Source: Neoarius graeffei (taxonomy: Eukaryota; Chordata; Actinopteri; Siluriformes; Ariidae). Taken from it: 64,000 bases of DNA. The stretch lies in assembly GCF_027579695.1 (NCBI RefSeq), contig NC_083569.1:73129649-73193648 (forward strand), in the 5' to 3' direction. The notes beneath the pieces were generated by a model that did not search any database, was not told where the DNA came from, and saw nothing but the letters and a program-made list of their open reading frames with translations. Of this stretch, positions 1 to 11,955 are shown one piece after another. Numbering within the stretch: position 1 is the first letter of the stretch; each line of letters opens with the position of its first letter. The translations under genes were made by a program, and so were the position numbers.

Positions 1-102
1 AACACCGCTTTCTGCCTTTAATGACCGGATCCTGTCCTTCTGCTCTCAGGATTACTGACACCACGAGTATTTGAGGAATAAAAGCATCGCTGAAGCGAGA
101 AA

Positions 103-104
103 GA

Positions 105-143
<39 letters not shown>

Positions 144-156
144 TGTGTGTGTGAGT
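103..156. repeat. (GT)n/(GA)n compound microsatellite
   Basis: An alternating GT tract is followed by GA and again GT. It lies about 190 bases upstream of the rasl11 start codon, so it is in the proximal promoter or 5' UTR of that gene. The surrounding 200 bases are richer in CpG than the rest of the intergenic DNA. Confidence 0.9.
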
Positions 157-342
157 GTCTCGGCACTGCTGGACTGGTTCTCATTCAGAGGATTTGTCAG
201 ATCACTTCCTCCATACAGAGCCAGTCATCTGCACTCCCATTATGAGAGCGGGTTTGGAGCCTCAGCAGAGTGCTGTGTGGAAACTCTCGGATCTGCCATG
301 AATCCTCAGGCGCTCGGATGAAGGAAGTGTCCCGCTCTCTCA

Positions 343-2122
343 ATGCGTCTTCCCGAGCAGCCGAGAACAATGAGCACCGGCTCCGGCAACTTCCTGCTCG
401 TCCCCATACCGGAGTACCCGGGCCTGGACTGTGTGCCCAATAAAAATGTCAAAATAGTCGTTCTTGGAGCGAGCAATGTCGGGAAAACAGGTAACAATAA
501 AGTCTTTTCTCAAACATTTGTAAGAAGTGCTAGTTATTTGGTGAAGTCATCAAACATCAGTGTTGTTCTCTTGAGGGGTTTGATGAGCTTCAGCATCTCT
601 TCCTCCTCACCTGTGTGTGTTATTAGTGTGTTAAAATCCTTGTACATAAGACAGCACAAAGTATCAGGAGGACAAAACTTTCTTTTAATGAGAAAGTTGC
701 TGAAAATCGGGCAGCTTTGAGGAAAAGTTGTCCTCCAGGGGGCGACACACACACACGTTGAGTTTTTCATGCTTGTGGCTAATTATTTTATAACTTATAT
801 TTGTGAGTTTACAACCTTTTTGTTTGTTTTTCAACTATAATTTGCAGCCTTAATAGTACGATTTCTGACCAAGAGGTTTATCGGTGATTACGAAGCCAAC
901 ACAGGTAATACTTACACATTGAAACATGCCCACTCATTTATAACTCATTCATCACATCAACCAACCAACCATAACAACAAACACCTGGTTATTCATTTCT
1001 CCAGGGGCCTTGTATTCCAGAAAGATCAATCTTGATGGGGAACAGGTTTCTTTACAAGTGCAGGACACTCCCTGTGTCTCACTGCAGGTAATTCCGTGCA
1101 TGCTGAACGTCTGTTCCCTGTCGTTTCATATCTTCTCTTGATGTCGTGTAGGTCAGGCAGTCCTAAGCTGCAGGACTTCAGCAGGCTTCTGATGAACCTT
1201 GGGGGTAATTTTAGTTCAAACATTTTGCCTCTCGGCCAAGAATGTGGGAGTGGAGATAAAGAGGGTGTTCTGAGTCAGAGGGTCATTATAGTCAGAAGGG
1301 GGAGAGTATTTTTCAGCTCCGATCAGAGTTTAAGCCTTTCCTGGTCCAGACTCCCTTCTTAATGGTTATTCCTCAGTTCAAATGCCTCATTTTTCACCAC
1401 ATATCAGTATATGGACATAAACAGACCCAGGGCTGCAGGACGTCTCACTACTGACACTGGACAGCTTTTTCTAGCAGTCCAGTCAGTTTGGTTTGCTTGT
1501 CTTGGCAAGTTTAGTTGTTTCTTCTTTACTTGGTGTGTTGAAGCACAAATGCAATGTTGAAACGCAAAAGGTCATAGATACAGAATGTAAACTTTTTTTC
1601 ATCAGCTGCAGCTTATACTCAGTTTTTTTTTCCTCTGTCTGTCTTTCTCAGGATGATGCCGAGGGCCTGTACTGTCAGGAACAGATTAACCGCTCCATCT
1701 ACTGGGCAGATGGTTACGTGCTGGTCTTTTCCATTACGGACATGCACAGCTACAGGACCATTCAGCCGCTCTATGAGCACGTGCGCCGCATCCATCCAAG
1801 CGGTAACATCCCCATCATCTTGGTAGGCAACAAGAGTGACCTGCTACGGGCGCGCCAGGTACCGACAGATGAGGGCCAGGCTCTGGCAGCCGAGCTCGGA
1901 GGACACTATTTTGAGGCTTCAGCCCGGGAGAACCATGAGGGTGTGCAGGCAGCATTCCTGCACTTGTGCCAGGAGGTGAGCCGAGCACTGGGAGGGGCGA
2001 ATGGAGAGAAGAGGAGGGGAGGATTGCACCTCGTTCGGCCGAAGAGTCCCAACATGCAGGAGCTGAAGAGAAGATTCCGGCAAGTGCTCTCTTCTAGAGG
2101 GAAATCGACAACTGCAGTGTGA
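343..2122 (+). CDS. rasl11: RASL11-family Ras-like small GTPase, 4 exons
   Basis: Atypical Ras-superfamily GTPase of the RASL11 group, which lacks a CAAX prenylation box. Coding exons are 343-490, 848-904, 1005-1087 and 1652-2122. All junctions are GT-AG and phase compatible, giving about 252 residues (human RASL11A and RASL11B have 242 and 248). The P-loop GASNVGKT is at about residues 43-50, followed by the family block [12 protein letters not shown]4 is NKSD and G5 is EASA. The tail carries the RASL11 signature [14 protein letters not shown]. The C-terminus GKSTTAV has no prenylation cysteine. The start at 343 was chosen because it gives an N-terminus resembling RASL11A (FLLxPIPE); an internal ATG at 370 is the alternative. 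Oddity: the G3 motif reads DTPC where the family has DTPG. The N-terminus favours RASL11A and the P-loop resembles RASL11B, so paralog assignment is open. Known members act in nucleolar transcription or as negative regulators; function here is inferred. Confidence 0.9.
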
Positions 2123-3830
2123 TGATAATGTCATGCCAGTGATTGATTCACAGGCCTGTTACTGGAATCGGTATCGGCTGAGGAGTCGAAAGGTCAACCT
2201 TAATATGTATGCTGACTTTATTTTACACTGCAGTATTGACTATGGGAAAAATAAATGTTTATTTTCATACAAAGACAACATTTGCCTGGAAGAACACTAA
2301 TATGTAGAATGATATATCATTACTGATGTATCATAAAAAATAATGATAGATAAAGATCCAAAGGTTTTTTTTTTTTTTTTTGCTAATATGTGACTTTAGC
2401 CCATAACTTTTGTTACAGATGTTTTGTCGTTCATCAAAAATACAGTAAACAGTAAATATGTGTGATTGGCTCATAAAACAGCCTGGGCTTGGCTTTTCAT
2501 TATTGCTGTATTATAAAGTAAACTTTTGGAGTACAGCTCTTACACACCCTTAGATGGAAAAGCATTTATTTATCTATTTATTTTGGTATTAGGAATAACT
2601 GCCCACAAATTAGAACAATTATTTTTGGTTATAAAGTTATTTCTAAGATTCCTTGTCTGGCCAATATCCATATATAGGAAGGAGGACACTCGCGTCTAGT
2701 GTTTCTCATGAACTTTGACCCTCTTAGGCTGTGTGAAGCTAAAGCAGAGGTTGGGTGAATGTTTCATATTTCATTCACTTATTCCTTTATTTATTTTTTT
2801 TCAAATTGTAAGTGGAATTACAGCTCGACGCTACTTCCCTGTAAACAAGATTTTGGATTCTGTGATGTTTATTCACTGCAAACAGCTTTTGACCCCTAAT
2901 CTTGTTCCTTTGAGTTTCCTGTTCCGAAGCAGATTTCATTGCAACGTGTCTCATTTTTTCTGTCCGACATCTATTGTAAACAAAAAATGTTGTGGAAGTA
3001 AAAGGGACATTTTGTACTTTCATTTCTTTTGCTATCTTAATTTTACTAAATTCCTTTGCATAATTGGAAACGCACATGTCCTTGCACAGACATTCATTCC
3101 CAATTATAGGCCTTTTTTTCCTGCTCACATTATACGTAGGCATATATATAAACAGAAAAGGGCCATAGAGGATTCTGTAATCAGTTCCACGTTTTAAAGA
3201 TATTACGAGAGTTGGGTTGTTCCTGCTCCTGCATTGTGTTTTTTTTATATTTCCCTCTTTCTGTGGGCTGTCTACTGGCACTTAGCTGAAAAGGAAAGAC
3301 TTCATCTTTATTTTCAGAGTTTTGGCTGATTCTGGCTTACGCTGTGTGTATTATGTGAAACGTACATAATCATGGCCCTCAATTTGAAGTTTGCAACAAC
3401 GTGAAGTTTCATGTTTCCCCAGTCTGACATGATTGAGCTTGATGATGAACAGATGAGCTGAAACTTGCGCACTGCAGTTTGAGTTCCAGTGAACTTTGTT
3501 TCTGACTCTGTCTGTAACATTCACATTTTCACCGTTGACTGACTGCTGGCCTTAAACAAGTCTTGAGATTAGTATTTGCACAGACATTTAGGGCATCTGC
3601 AGAGCCTTAAAATGTCATTTTACAATTAAAGCCTTTAATAAGTGCTAAATGTTTGAGTTTTTTTTCTTTTCCCCCACCTCAATCCACAGCGCTGTTGAAT
3701 TTCCATTTCTGATTGTTCAGAAGGGGTTGATTAATTTCCTCGAACGGTAGCTGTGAAAGTAGTGCCGGCTGTAATTCAAATTACAGGTTTATATTAATAC
3801 GCTCTTCCTTATGTTATTGTTTTTATAGTA
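2123..3830 (+). other. rasl11 3' UTR and AT-rich intergenic DNA
   Basis: A polyadenylation hexamer AATAAA lies at about 2251, roughly 130 bases after the stop codon, so the 3' UTR is probably short. The rest is AT-rich with poly(T) runs. Open frames here (for example 2715-3197 and its opposite-strand shadow) have no recognisable domain and are not supported as genes. Confidence 0.5.
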
Positions 3831-3843
3831 AGATTTAATTCAC

Positions 3844-4222
3844 GGCGGCACGGTGGTGTAGTGGTTAGCGCTGTCGCCTCACAGCAAGAAGGTTCGGGTT
3901 CGAGCCCCGTGGCTGGCGAGGGCCTTTCTGTGTGGAGTTTGCATGTTCTCCCCGTGTCCACATGGGTTTCCTCCGGGTGCTCCGGTTTCCCCCACAGTCC
4001 AAAGACATGCAGGTTAGGTTAACTGGTGACTCTAAATTGACCGTAGGTGTGAATGTGAGTGTGAATGGTTGTCTGTGTCTATGTGTCAGCCCTGTGATGA
4101 CCTGGCGACTTGTCCAGGGTGTACCCCGCCTTTCGCCCGTAGTCAGCTGGGATAGGCTCCAGCTTGCCTGTGACCCTGTAGAACAGGATAAAGCGGCTAC
4201 AGATAATGAGATGAATGAGATG
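3844..4222 (+). mobile_element. tRNA-derived SINE, full length (type 1)
   Basis: The head has a Pol III A box (TGGTGTAGTGG) and B box (GGTTCGAGCCC), followed by a body of about 300 bp ending in GATAATGAGATGA. It is flanked by a perfect 13-bp target-site duplication, AGATTTAATTCAC, at 3831-3843 and 4223-4235. The intact duplication and high similarity to other copies suggest a recent insertion. Confidence 0.93.
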
Positions 4223-4235
4223 AGATTTAATTCAC

Positions 4236-7090
4236 AGGGAATGTAAATTATGGCTAATGCGCCACATAATTTATAGTTGATGAAAGATTTTTGAAAAATG
4301 TGCTGTTATTTACCCTAGAAAAACATCTATAGTTTCTCGGGCGTTAGCCCCTTGTAACAGTCAGTCGGTTTTCCACTCATCAGCGGTTGTCCATCGCTAG
4401 CGATGATGACTACTTCATTAGGATGCGCAGAAATGGAGATGGGCCACGAGGCCCACAACAGAGCTCCTCTCCTAATGTAGTGCCTTGCACAGTAACATAA
4501 GACAAACAATGTCGTGTCCCCATTGTGTTGTCTCTCTGGACCTCCAGACCTGATGCCAAGTGGTGCACAAAAGTGCCACAGACCTGGCGGGTATGGAAGT
4601 TGCCCCGTAGTGACAACTGACTTGCTGTATGATGTCATTCGTTGGCCATTTGAGTGGCTCTTCTGCATGCCATCTGGTAGTGTGCCATTGACCCTTTTGG
4701 GTTCATCTGCCACATTGCACCAAAAAGCACCCTGTTGCTAGCGCCTTATTGGTGATGTACTATTTAACCCATGGAACCCAGGTAGGTGCTACAAGTCCGG
4801 GTCAGAGCGGACCGGGGAGCAATGGTGATTAAAGGGTAACTCACTTTCCCCAATACTCAAGTCCTCCCGGACCTGAGACTCACCACCGGTTGCAGTTTGA
4901 AGTCATACCCAGTCATAATCCTGTAGGTTTTCTACTACAGAAAAGTCTTCAGGACGGGACTTTGTTTTGTGGTATCTCTGGAAAATGACAAACTGTGTTT
5001 TTTGCCTTATTAACTTCAAGATGGAGGAAAAAGACAGACTAATAAGGGAACAACTGTTTATAGCTGCCATAATGTCTGGGTTAACAAGAGCTAACCTGTT
5101 TCGCAGACATTCAACAACATAAAATATAATGATAAACTGTTATTCTTTAATTAATAAAAAATGTAACTTGGCAAATTGCTGTGTAGTAGTGTTTGCTGTG
5201 GTAAAATAATCAACTTTGTGTTGGCACTTCACATTAGGACCATCACACCACCCCATTGCTGATTAACTCCCCAACACAGCATATCCTTATTAACCTTTAT
5301 GGAGCTGTGATGCAGACATCATCATCTCATTATTAGGTATTGGATTGAAGTAATTGATTCAATTCACCACATAAATGTTCATATGAAAATAATTTCAATT
5401 ATAGCATTCAATTCGGTTACAAACCAGCAATCTTTGAAAAACTTTCAAACTCAAAACAAAATTTTATTCATAAATGTACATTTGTGACCAGGAGGATTAA
5501 GAGTGTTAATTACTACAGCATGCTTTCTTCCAACAAGATGGACGTCTCTTGACAAAATGGTAATGATTTCCTGTGCTCTGATGCAGCTTGCTAATAACAG
5601 CTACTGAGACATATGGAATGGTTCGGACTCAGCGTTGTGGTTATATATGCAGAGCAGGAGAGTCAAAGGGTCTTTGTTTGTGAAATCATGTTTTATGTGG
5701 AAATGCTGGTTTGGGAGACGTGACTACTCAGCACTGAAGTTGTGAAGAAACAGCTGCAGGGGAGGAACAGTTACAGGACATATTCTCCCCCACTGTGTTA
5801 TCGCCAAGTCAGGAAACATGAGCAAACACCTCCCAGTGGAGAAGGCTAAGCAAGAGAGGAAGTGGGGGAGACAGAACAGGAACTGAAGAAGAAAGCACAA
5901 GAGAAGGAGAAAATTGAGAAACAAAAGGAAAGCGTGAATGTTGAGGGTCATGATTTGACTGGAATATCAGGAAAGGTCCTGAAAAAAAAGAAGTTTGAGA
6001 CATTAAGTGGAGACGTGCACATCCATGGCTAATAATATCTCTGTTCACCAGCTCATTGTTTGTTCAGGAAATCATTCATATTCTGCTTATAGGCTCAGGG
6101 TGTTTTATAATCAGGCATGAGGAATGTGGACAGAACTAATCTGGATTTATGATGCGTGAAGTCTCTAGAGCTACAAAAGCTGACTGACATCCGTGCTTGA
6201 ATGACATCATTCAGCTTGCCTGAGCTTTTTTCATGTTGGCCTACACTGTTTCAGGTTCTGTGAAAATTGGCTTTGCTTTCTTTTTGATGTGTTCCAGATC
6301 TTTGCATTTGGTCCAAGAACAGCACTAAACGTCTCTGAAATGATAGACACCGATATACAGGAAATTAAAGTACAAACGTAGGAAGACACGTGTACCTACA
6401 CACACACGTTTGTTTTGTGAGTATATAATTATTAATGCAGCTAAATAAGGCTAAACCTACACCGAAGTCAAACCTTATTAACCTCAGCAACCTAAAGGGA
6501 GCCTTTTGGCTCGTTTAATATTTTTTCTCCCTGCAGAGTTTGTTAAAAAGCAGTTTTCCTCATGGGGAGTAACCAAATGTCCCCGCAAGGTCACAGCTGT
6601 CTCTCACACACATGCAACTGGGCAGAAATAGAGAAAAGTTCTCCCTCTCTATGTTTGGGAAATTCTTTAACCACACAATGCATCTGGTAACAGAAAGCAT
6701 TTGAAGTTCTGCTGCGTGGCTTTGGTTTTATCTGGTATAGCAAGGCATCATGCAAGTCCTGCCACAGAATAATAGCTAGAATAATAACTCCAGTTCCTAT
6801 GGCTTTAGGATGTTTCACCACTTATTTTAATGGACGAATGGCATAATATTGCGTAACACTGGTGACTTGGACCACCTGAAGTCTGAATTTGATTAAAACT
6901 GTTTTGATTTCAAGTACTGGTCTGAAATGGTATTTGTGATGCAATTTAGTGATGTAATTCACTGAGCTGGGTCAAAAGATCCTGAGGTTCTGCCAAAATA
7001 ACCTTTTGGCATGTTCATTTTGTGAACTCTATAAACAAATAAACTCTGGATGGACAGTAACTTTTTTCTTTTAACAGCAACAATTCAGGC
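4236..7090. other. Intergenic DNA, mostly featureless; one uncharacterised open frame
   Basis: A minus-strand open frame of 128 codons lies at 4327-4713 (it ends ...TDCYKGLTPEKL). Its composition looks somewhat protein-like, but I recognise no domain and see no splice context that proves a gene; it could be a fragment of a mobile element. The rest of the stretch shows no gene, RNA or clear repeat. Confidence 0.3.
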
Positions 7091-7110
7091 AAGGCCCATT
7101 CTTCTGAATT

Positions 7111-7270
7111 CATTCATTCATTCATTCATTCATTCATTCATGTCTTTCTTTCTTTTTTCTTCCTTCTTCACTTCCTACCTTCCATCCATCCAGCCAGCCA
7201 GCCAGCCAGCCAAACTTTCTTCCACCTTCTCTTCCTTCCTTCTTTTTTCTCCATTCATTCATCTATCTAT

Positions 7271-7300
<30 letters not shown>
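7111..7300. repeat. Cluster of simple repeats
   Basis: Successive tracts: (ATTC)n at about 7111-7141, CT-rich DNA, CCAG and ATCC tandem units at about 7180-7212, then (ATA)n at 7275-7300. The adjoining SINE inserted at the edge of the ATA tract. Confidence 0.85.
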
Positions 7301-7302
<2 letters not shown>

Positions 7303-7306
7303 CTAG

Positions 7307-7683
7307 GGGTCGGCATGGTGGTGTAGTGGTTAGCGCTGTCGCCTCACAGCAAGAAGGTCCGGGTTCGAGCCCCGTGGCTGGCGAGGGCCTTTCTGTGCGG
7401 AGTTTGCATGTTCTCCCCGTGTCCGCGTGGGTTTCCTCCGGGTGCTCTGGTTTCCCCCACAGTCCAAAGACATGCAGGTTAGGTTAACTGGTGGCTCTAA
7501 ATTGACCGTAGGTGTGAATGTGAGTGTGAATGGTTGTCTGTGTCTATGTGTCAGCCCTGCGATGACCTGGCGACTTGTCCAGGGTGTACCCCGCCTTTCG
7601 CCCGTAGTCAGCTGGGATAGGCTCCAGCTTGCCTGCGACCCTGTAGAACAGGATAAAGCGGCTAGAGATAATGAGATGAGATG
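7307..7683 (+). mobile_element. tRNA-derived SINE, full length (type 1)
   Basis: Same A box, B box and body as the copy at 3844. It is flanked by a perfect 12-bp target duplication, AATAATAACTAG, at 7295-7306 and 7684-7695, so it landed in the ATA microsatellite. Confidence 0.92.
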
Positions 7684-7695
7684 AATAATAACTAG

Positions 7696-9101
7696 AGGTA
7701 CTGTGCCAAGGGCACAGTGATGTTCCATTTCCACACCTGAGGCCTTGGGACAAAGGTCAAAGTCACAGAACTGGGGGGGAATGAGGCCACTTGTTTGGAA
7801 TCTGATGACAAAGGGAAAAGGATATAATACTTCCATGGTTAATAATATTAAGTAAGTCCCTATCTTTCACCAATTTCTTGATGCAGGCCAGTAAAAAATA
7901 TGCATTGATCTGACCTGTCAAGGTCACTCCAGGGCAAGATCAATATTCCCAAATGAAAGCCCATATATGACTTTCTATTCATGGTTAATACTAACTATGG
8001 CCTTATCTTGCTCCGTTTTTGAGATATAAGCCCGTGAAAATATGTGACCTAATATTGACCTACAGTAGGTCAATAGGTCAAAACTATAAATATTCATTAA
8101 AACATGTTTTTCTATGGCAAAGGAGCAAGGCTAGCTCAAAGACTGTGAAAAATAGACAAAACTCTGACTTTTTGCTATAGAGTCACTTAATTGGCAAGTT
8201 CAAGGTCACATAACTCAGTGAAAATAGGTCAAATCACTTAACCGATGCTGTTTTGAGGCCCCCCAAATAGGTTCTCCGTACTCCATTTGGTGAAAATTCA
8301 TGAAAAAATGAGGGAGGAGTAGCGATTTAACACAAGTGACCTTTGATGTAATTCTGGCAAAGGGTCAAGGTCAGAGGTCAAATAAATGCAAAAAAGTATT
8401 AAGGTATAAGGGCCATGGAAGATGGCATGAAATAATTTTGTCTAGCTTGTCCTGGTACTGTACCAAGTGGTCCCATTCATAGCCATTCCTGAAAATTTTA
8501 TGACATCATAAAATGATGTGGCGGCACAGTGGTGTAGTGGTTAGCGCTGTCGCCTCACAGCAAGAAGGTTCAGGTTCGAGCCCCGTGGCCGATGAGGGCC
8601 TGTGCAAACTGCGCAGAGTTTGCATGTTCTCCCCGTGTCTGCGTGGGTTTCCTCCGGGTGCTCCGGTTTCCCCCACAGTCCAAAGGCATGCAGGTTAGGT
8701 TAACTGGTGACTCTAAATTGACCGTAGGTGTGAATGTGAGTGTGAATGGTTGTCTGTGTCTATGTGTCAGCCCTGTGATGACCTGGCGACTTGTCCAGGG
8801 TGTACCCTGCCTTTCACCCGTAGTCAGCTGGGATAGGCTCCAGCTTGCCTGCGACCCTGTAGAACAGGATAAAGTGGCTAGAGATAATGAGATGAGATAA
8901 AATGACGCCATGATGTCATGTGACATCATGCATGACATGGAGATCACAGCTGGTCACTACCTATATGCACACCAAGTTTCATCCCGATATCTTGAAAACT
9001 GAGCTAGAAATGACCCTTGTCTAACTACTACTACGATGTATTCACTAAACCTAAGCAATTTCAAGATCCCATTTCCACTTCAGTTGAAATGGGATAATAA
9101 T
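7696..9101. other. Non-coding DNA around a SINE, probably old repeat
   Basis: The stretch has many short recurring phrases such as GGTCAAGGTCA and AAAGGTCAAAGTCA and no credible open frame. It looks like an old non-coding repeat, but I could not find its ends or name its family. A SINE sits inside it at 8517-8896. Confidence 0.35.
8517..8896 (+). mobile_element. tRNA-derived SINE (type 1)
   Basis: Full-length copy with a small change after the B box. The flanking direct repeat is ATAAAATGA at 8508-8516 and 8897-8905. Confidence 0.9.
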
Positions 9102-9102
9102 A

Positions 9103-9466
9103 GGGTGGCATGGTGGTGTAGTGGTTAGCACTGTCGCCTCACAGCAGGAAGGTTTTGGGTTCGAGCCCAGCAGCCGACAGGGGGCCTTTCTGTGTGGGGT
9201 TTGTTCTCCTCGTGTCTACATGGGTTTCCTCTGGTTTCACCCACAGTCCAAAGACATGCAGGTTCGGCTAATTGGTGGCTCTAAATTGACCGTGAGTGTG
9301 AGTTGTTGTTTGTCTCTATGTCTCAGCCCTGCAATGACCTGGCGACTTGTCCAAGGTGTACCCCACCTCTCACCCATAGTCAGTTGGGATAGGCTCCAGC
9401 TTGCCCGTGACCCTACATAGGATGAGCGGTGATGGATGGATGGATGGATGGATGGATGGATGGATG
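9103..9466 (+). mobile_element. Older diverged SINE (type 1) with (GGAT)n tail
   Basis: The A and B boxes are recognisable, but the body carries small deletions and many substitutions. Its 3' end is a (GGAT)n array at about 9433-9466. More diverged than the GATGAGATGA-tailed copies, so it represents an older subfamily. Confidence 0.85.
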
Positions 9467-9477
9467 AATAACAGTAA

Positions 9478-9545
9478 TACATTTTATTTACATAGCACTT
9501 TTCATCCAGAGACTGCAGCTCAAAGTGCTTTACATTAAAAGATGA
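9478..9545. repeat. Fragment of a common fish repeat (TTTATTTACATAGCAC type)
   Basis: The phrase TTTATTTACATAGCACTTTTC followed by CTCAAAGTGCTTTACA matches a motif I know to be widely dispersed in fish genomes. Only a short piece is present and its family is not assigned. Confidence 0.45.
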
Positions 9546-9639
9546 GACAAAAATATAAAGTGGACATCATGATAAAATCTTTAAAAGACAACATAGATAA
9601 AATAGAAAGGAAAGAAAAAAGTAATTATTACAGTGAAAA

Positions 9640-9640
<1 letters not shown>

Positions 9641-9707
<67 letters not shown>
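9641..9707. repeat. (ATCT)n microsatellite
   Basis: About 17 near-perfect ATCT units. Confidence 0.95.
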
Positions 9708-9781
9708 ACATATTTATTTCCTTTCTTCCGCTTCCTTTCTTCCTCCTGCCTTTCTCACTGAAACCCTCATTTCATTTAGAA

Positions 9782-9918
9782 CAGTGGTGGGTTTCACAAA
9801 AGCCTCTTAATGCTAAGAGCATCTTAACTGGAAGAGAGAGTGTGTTCATTGTGATACTCGCTCTACCATTTAACAATGATCTTTGTGCTACAATGTTTTT
9901 GGGAAACCCACCCCAATC
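9782..9918. mobile_element. Short MITE with GTGGGTTTC inverted ends
   Basis: The left end GGTGGGTTTCACAAAAG and the right end TTTTTGGGAAACCCACCCC form imperfect terminal inverted repeats around a 137-bp non-coding core. One half of the same element occurs at about 58335-58380, which supports a dispersed family. The transposase source is unknown. Confidence 0.65.
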
Positions 9919-9959
9919 ATTTGGTCTAAACTCAACAGCATTTTTCGAATGATCCAAAA

Positions 9960-11553
9960 ATGTTTGCAGCCAGATATATGTAGGTATGTACTATCTTATT
10001 TCTGTCATCTCATGAAGACACATAGCTTATTTGATTTTTCAAGCTGACTGTTAGATAAACTCAGATGTCCTGCACACTTCATCAGCATTTCCAAACACTC
10101 TTTTTTGTAACATTGCCAAACTTTTGAACCTGACTTTCAGTGAAGTGAGCACTAGACTTGTAACATGCACAGAATGCCACTTTTATTCAGAGACAGTTTT
10201 ATAGATTCTATACAACCATGCTGTGAGTAGTCACAAAATTCCCACTGGAAACTTAACAGCATAATGCTGCTTCCATATTTAAGAAAAAAAAACACATTAC
10301 TCACACTGTTTACAGACTAAATAATTGCCTTCCTGCATTTACTGTACCTTAACAGTATGCTATTATACAACGGTACATGAATGAATCCAGAGAAAATTAT
10401 GTCTAGCCCATACAATTTTGGACAGGACCTCTATGATAGTATACCATCATTAATTTATATTTCATTTCTCAGAAATTGTTTTTTTTTCCTTTGGTGAGTT
10501 TTGTTGGTGAGTATAAATAAGTTAACCGTACTTCTGCTCCTGATATGTCCATCCTCCTATAACCAATCTTACACATATCCTACAGAAATCCAAAGGACCC
10601 TTAAGAGTTCTTGGCTTCCTAAAATGGTTCTATTTGGAACCTTGTCAGATAGGGAAACATTCACACTTTAAAACAAACCTGAATCAGAAGCAGATCTTTT
10701 TTAAGATTCTTACCCAATATGGTCACTGTGTGTTGTGGTGATGACGGTGATTTACTACAGGGGAAAGGGTCAAGTCTCTCCGGTGATGAATTTCAACTTC
10801 AGGGTGAATTTGTAGTGGAATTGGGACAGAAAAAAGGAAGTGCTGAGAAATTTCAAGAGATAATGAGATGACTTCACTTGTATCGTGTAGCAGTGCAATC
10901 AATTTCTCTGTATATCTTACTCATCATGGAGGAGATGGAAATACTAAAGCATTGCTGATGTTTTTAAATGTTTCCAATATTAAAAAACAATGTGACACAA
11001 GCACAATGTTTTGCCAAAGAATGTAATATTTCAAAAGTTCTCACTGGTTACTAACAACATAAGAAAATAATTAGTGAGGCAAAACATTAGTTCAGTCTTA
11101 TGGATGGGTGTGATAAAGAGAAAGCCAGATATCAAGGCTAAAGTTCAAGAGTGGAGAAACCTCAGTGGATGAATACGGGGGGTTTGGGTGACGATTTTCT
11201 TGCTCCAGATAGTTTTATGTTCTGAAAGCTTGAACCTCAGCATGAACTTGGGATCATTATAAAGCTGAATCCTGTTGCAGTGCCCAACACCATCAGAGTT
11301 CATGCAGTGCATATCTGTATTCTGCTGCCTCCATTCTGTATAACAAAGCACTGCAAGTAGAACTGAAAACACACAGTAGTGTCTAACATGGAATTGAATG
11401 AATTCCTGCTGTCCTAAAATTTTAATCTGACATTCACCTGCTGCCATGAAATGCTACCTAAATTACCTGAACCGTAAAAATAGAAGCAATATTTCAATTC
11501 CAGAATAACATGTTCACAATCATCAGGCAGGAATTTTCAAGGAAAACATGTAG
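9960..11553. other. Intergenic DNA without recognised features
   Basis: No exon, RNA gene or clear repeat was seen. The 100-codon minus-strand frame at 11145-11447 has no recognisable domain. Confidence 0.4.
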
Positions 11554-11924
11554 CTATCCATCCATTATCTGTAGCTGCTTATCCTGTCCTACGGGGTCGC
11601 AGGCAAGCTGGAGCTTATCCCAGCTGACGATGGGCGAGAGGCGGGTTACACCCTGGACAATCTGCCAGGTCATCGCAGGGCTGACACATAGAGACAAACA
11701 ACCACTCACATTCACACCTACGGTCAATTTAGAGTCGCCAGTTAACCTAACCTGCATGTCTTTAGACTGTGGGGGAAACCGGAGCACCCGGAGGAAACCC
11801 ATGCAGACACGGGGAGAACATTCAAACCTCCACACAGAAAGGCCCTTGCCAGCCGCTGGGTTTGAACTCAAGGACTTTCTTGCTGTGAGGCGACAGTGCT
11901 AACCACTACACCACCATGCCACCC

Positions 11925-11926
<2 letters not shown>
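11554..11926 (-). mobile_element. SINE (type 1), minus strand
   Basis: Reverse-complement copy with the tail TCCATCCATTATCTG at the left and the tRNA-like head at the right, abutting an (ATT)n tract at about 11927-11955. Several diagnostic differences place it with the older GGAT-tailed subfamily. Confidence 0.9.

Positions 11927-11955
<29 letters not shown>

Noticed and set aside
2715-3197. 160-codon open frame after rasl11
   Set aside because: AT-rich, no domain, an equally long frame on the opposite strand, and no splice or start context.
3844-3915. tRNA gene
   Set aside because: A and B boxes are present, but they belong to the head of a SINE. The sequence does not fold as a complete tRNA with an intact acceptor stem, and it recurs in all copies.
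3932-4246. Recurring open frame with MGFLRVLRFPPQSKDMQVRL-like translation, seen about ten times in the window
   Set aside because: It is the chance translation of the SINE body. Every occurrence falls inside a SINE copy, and the opposite-strand frame recurs in the same way.
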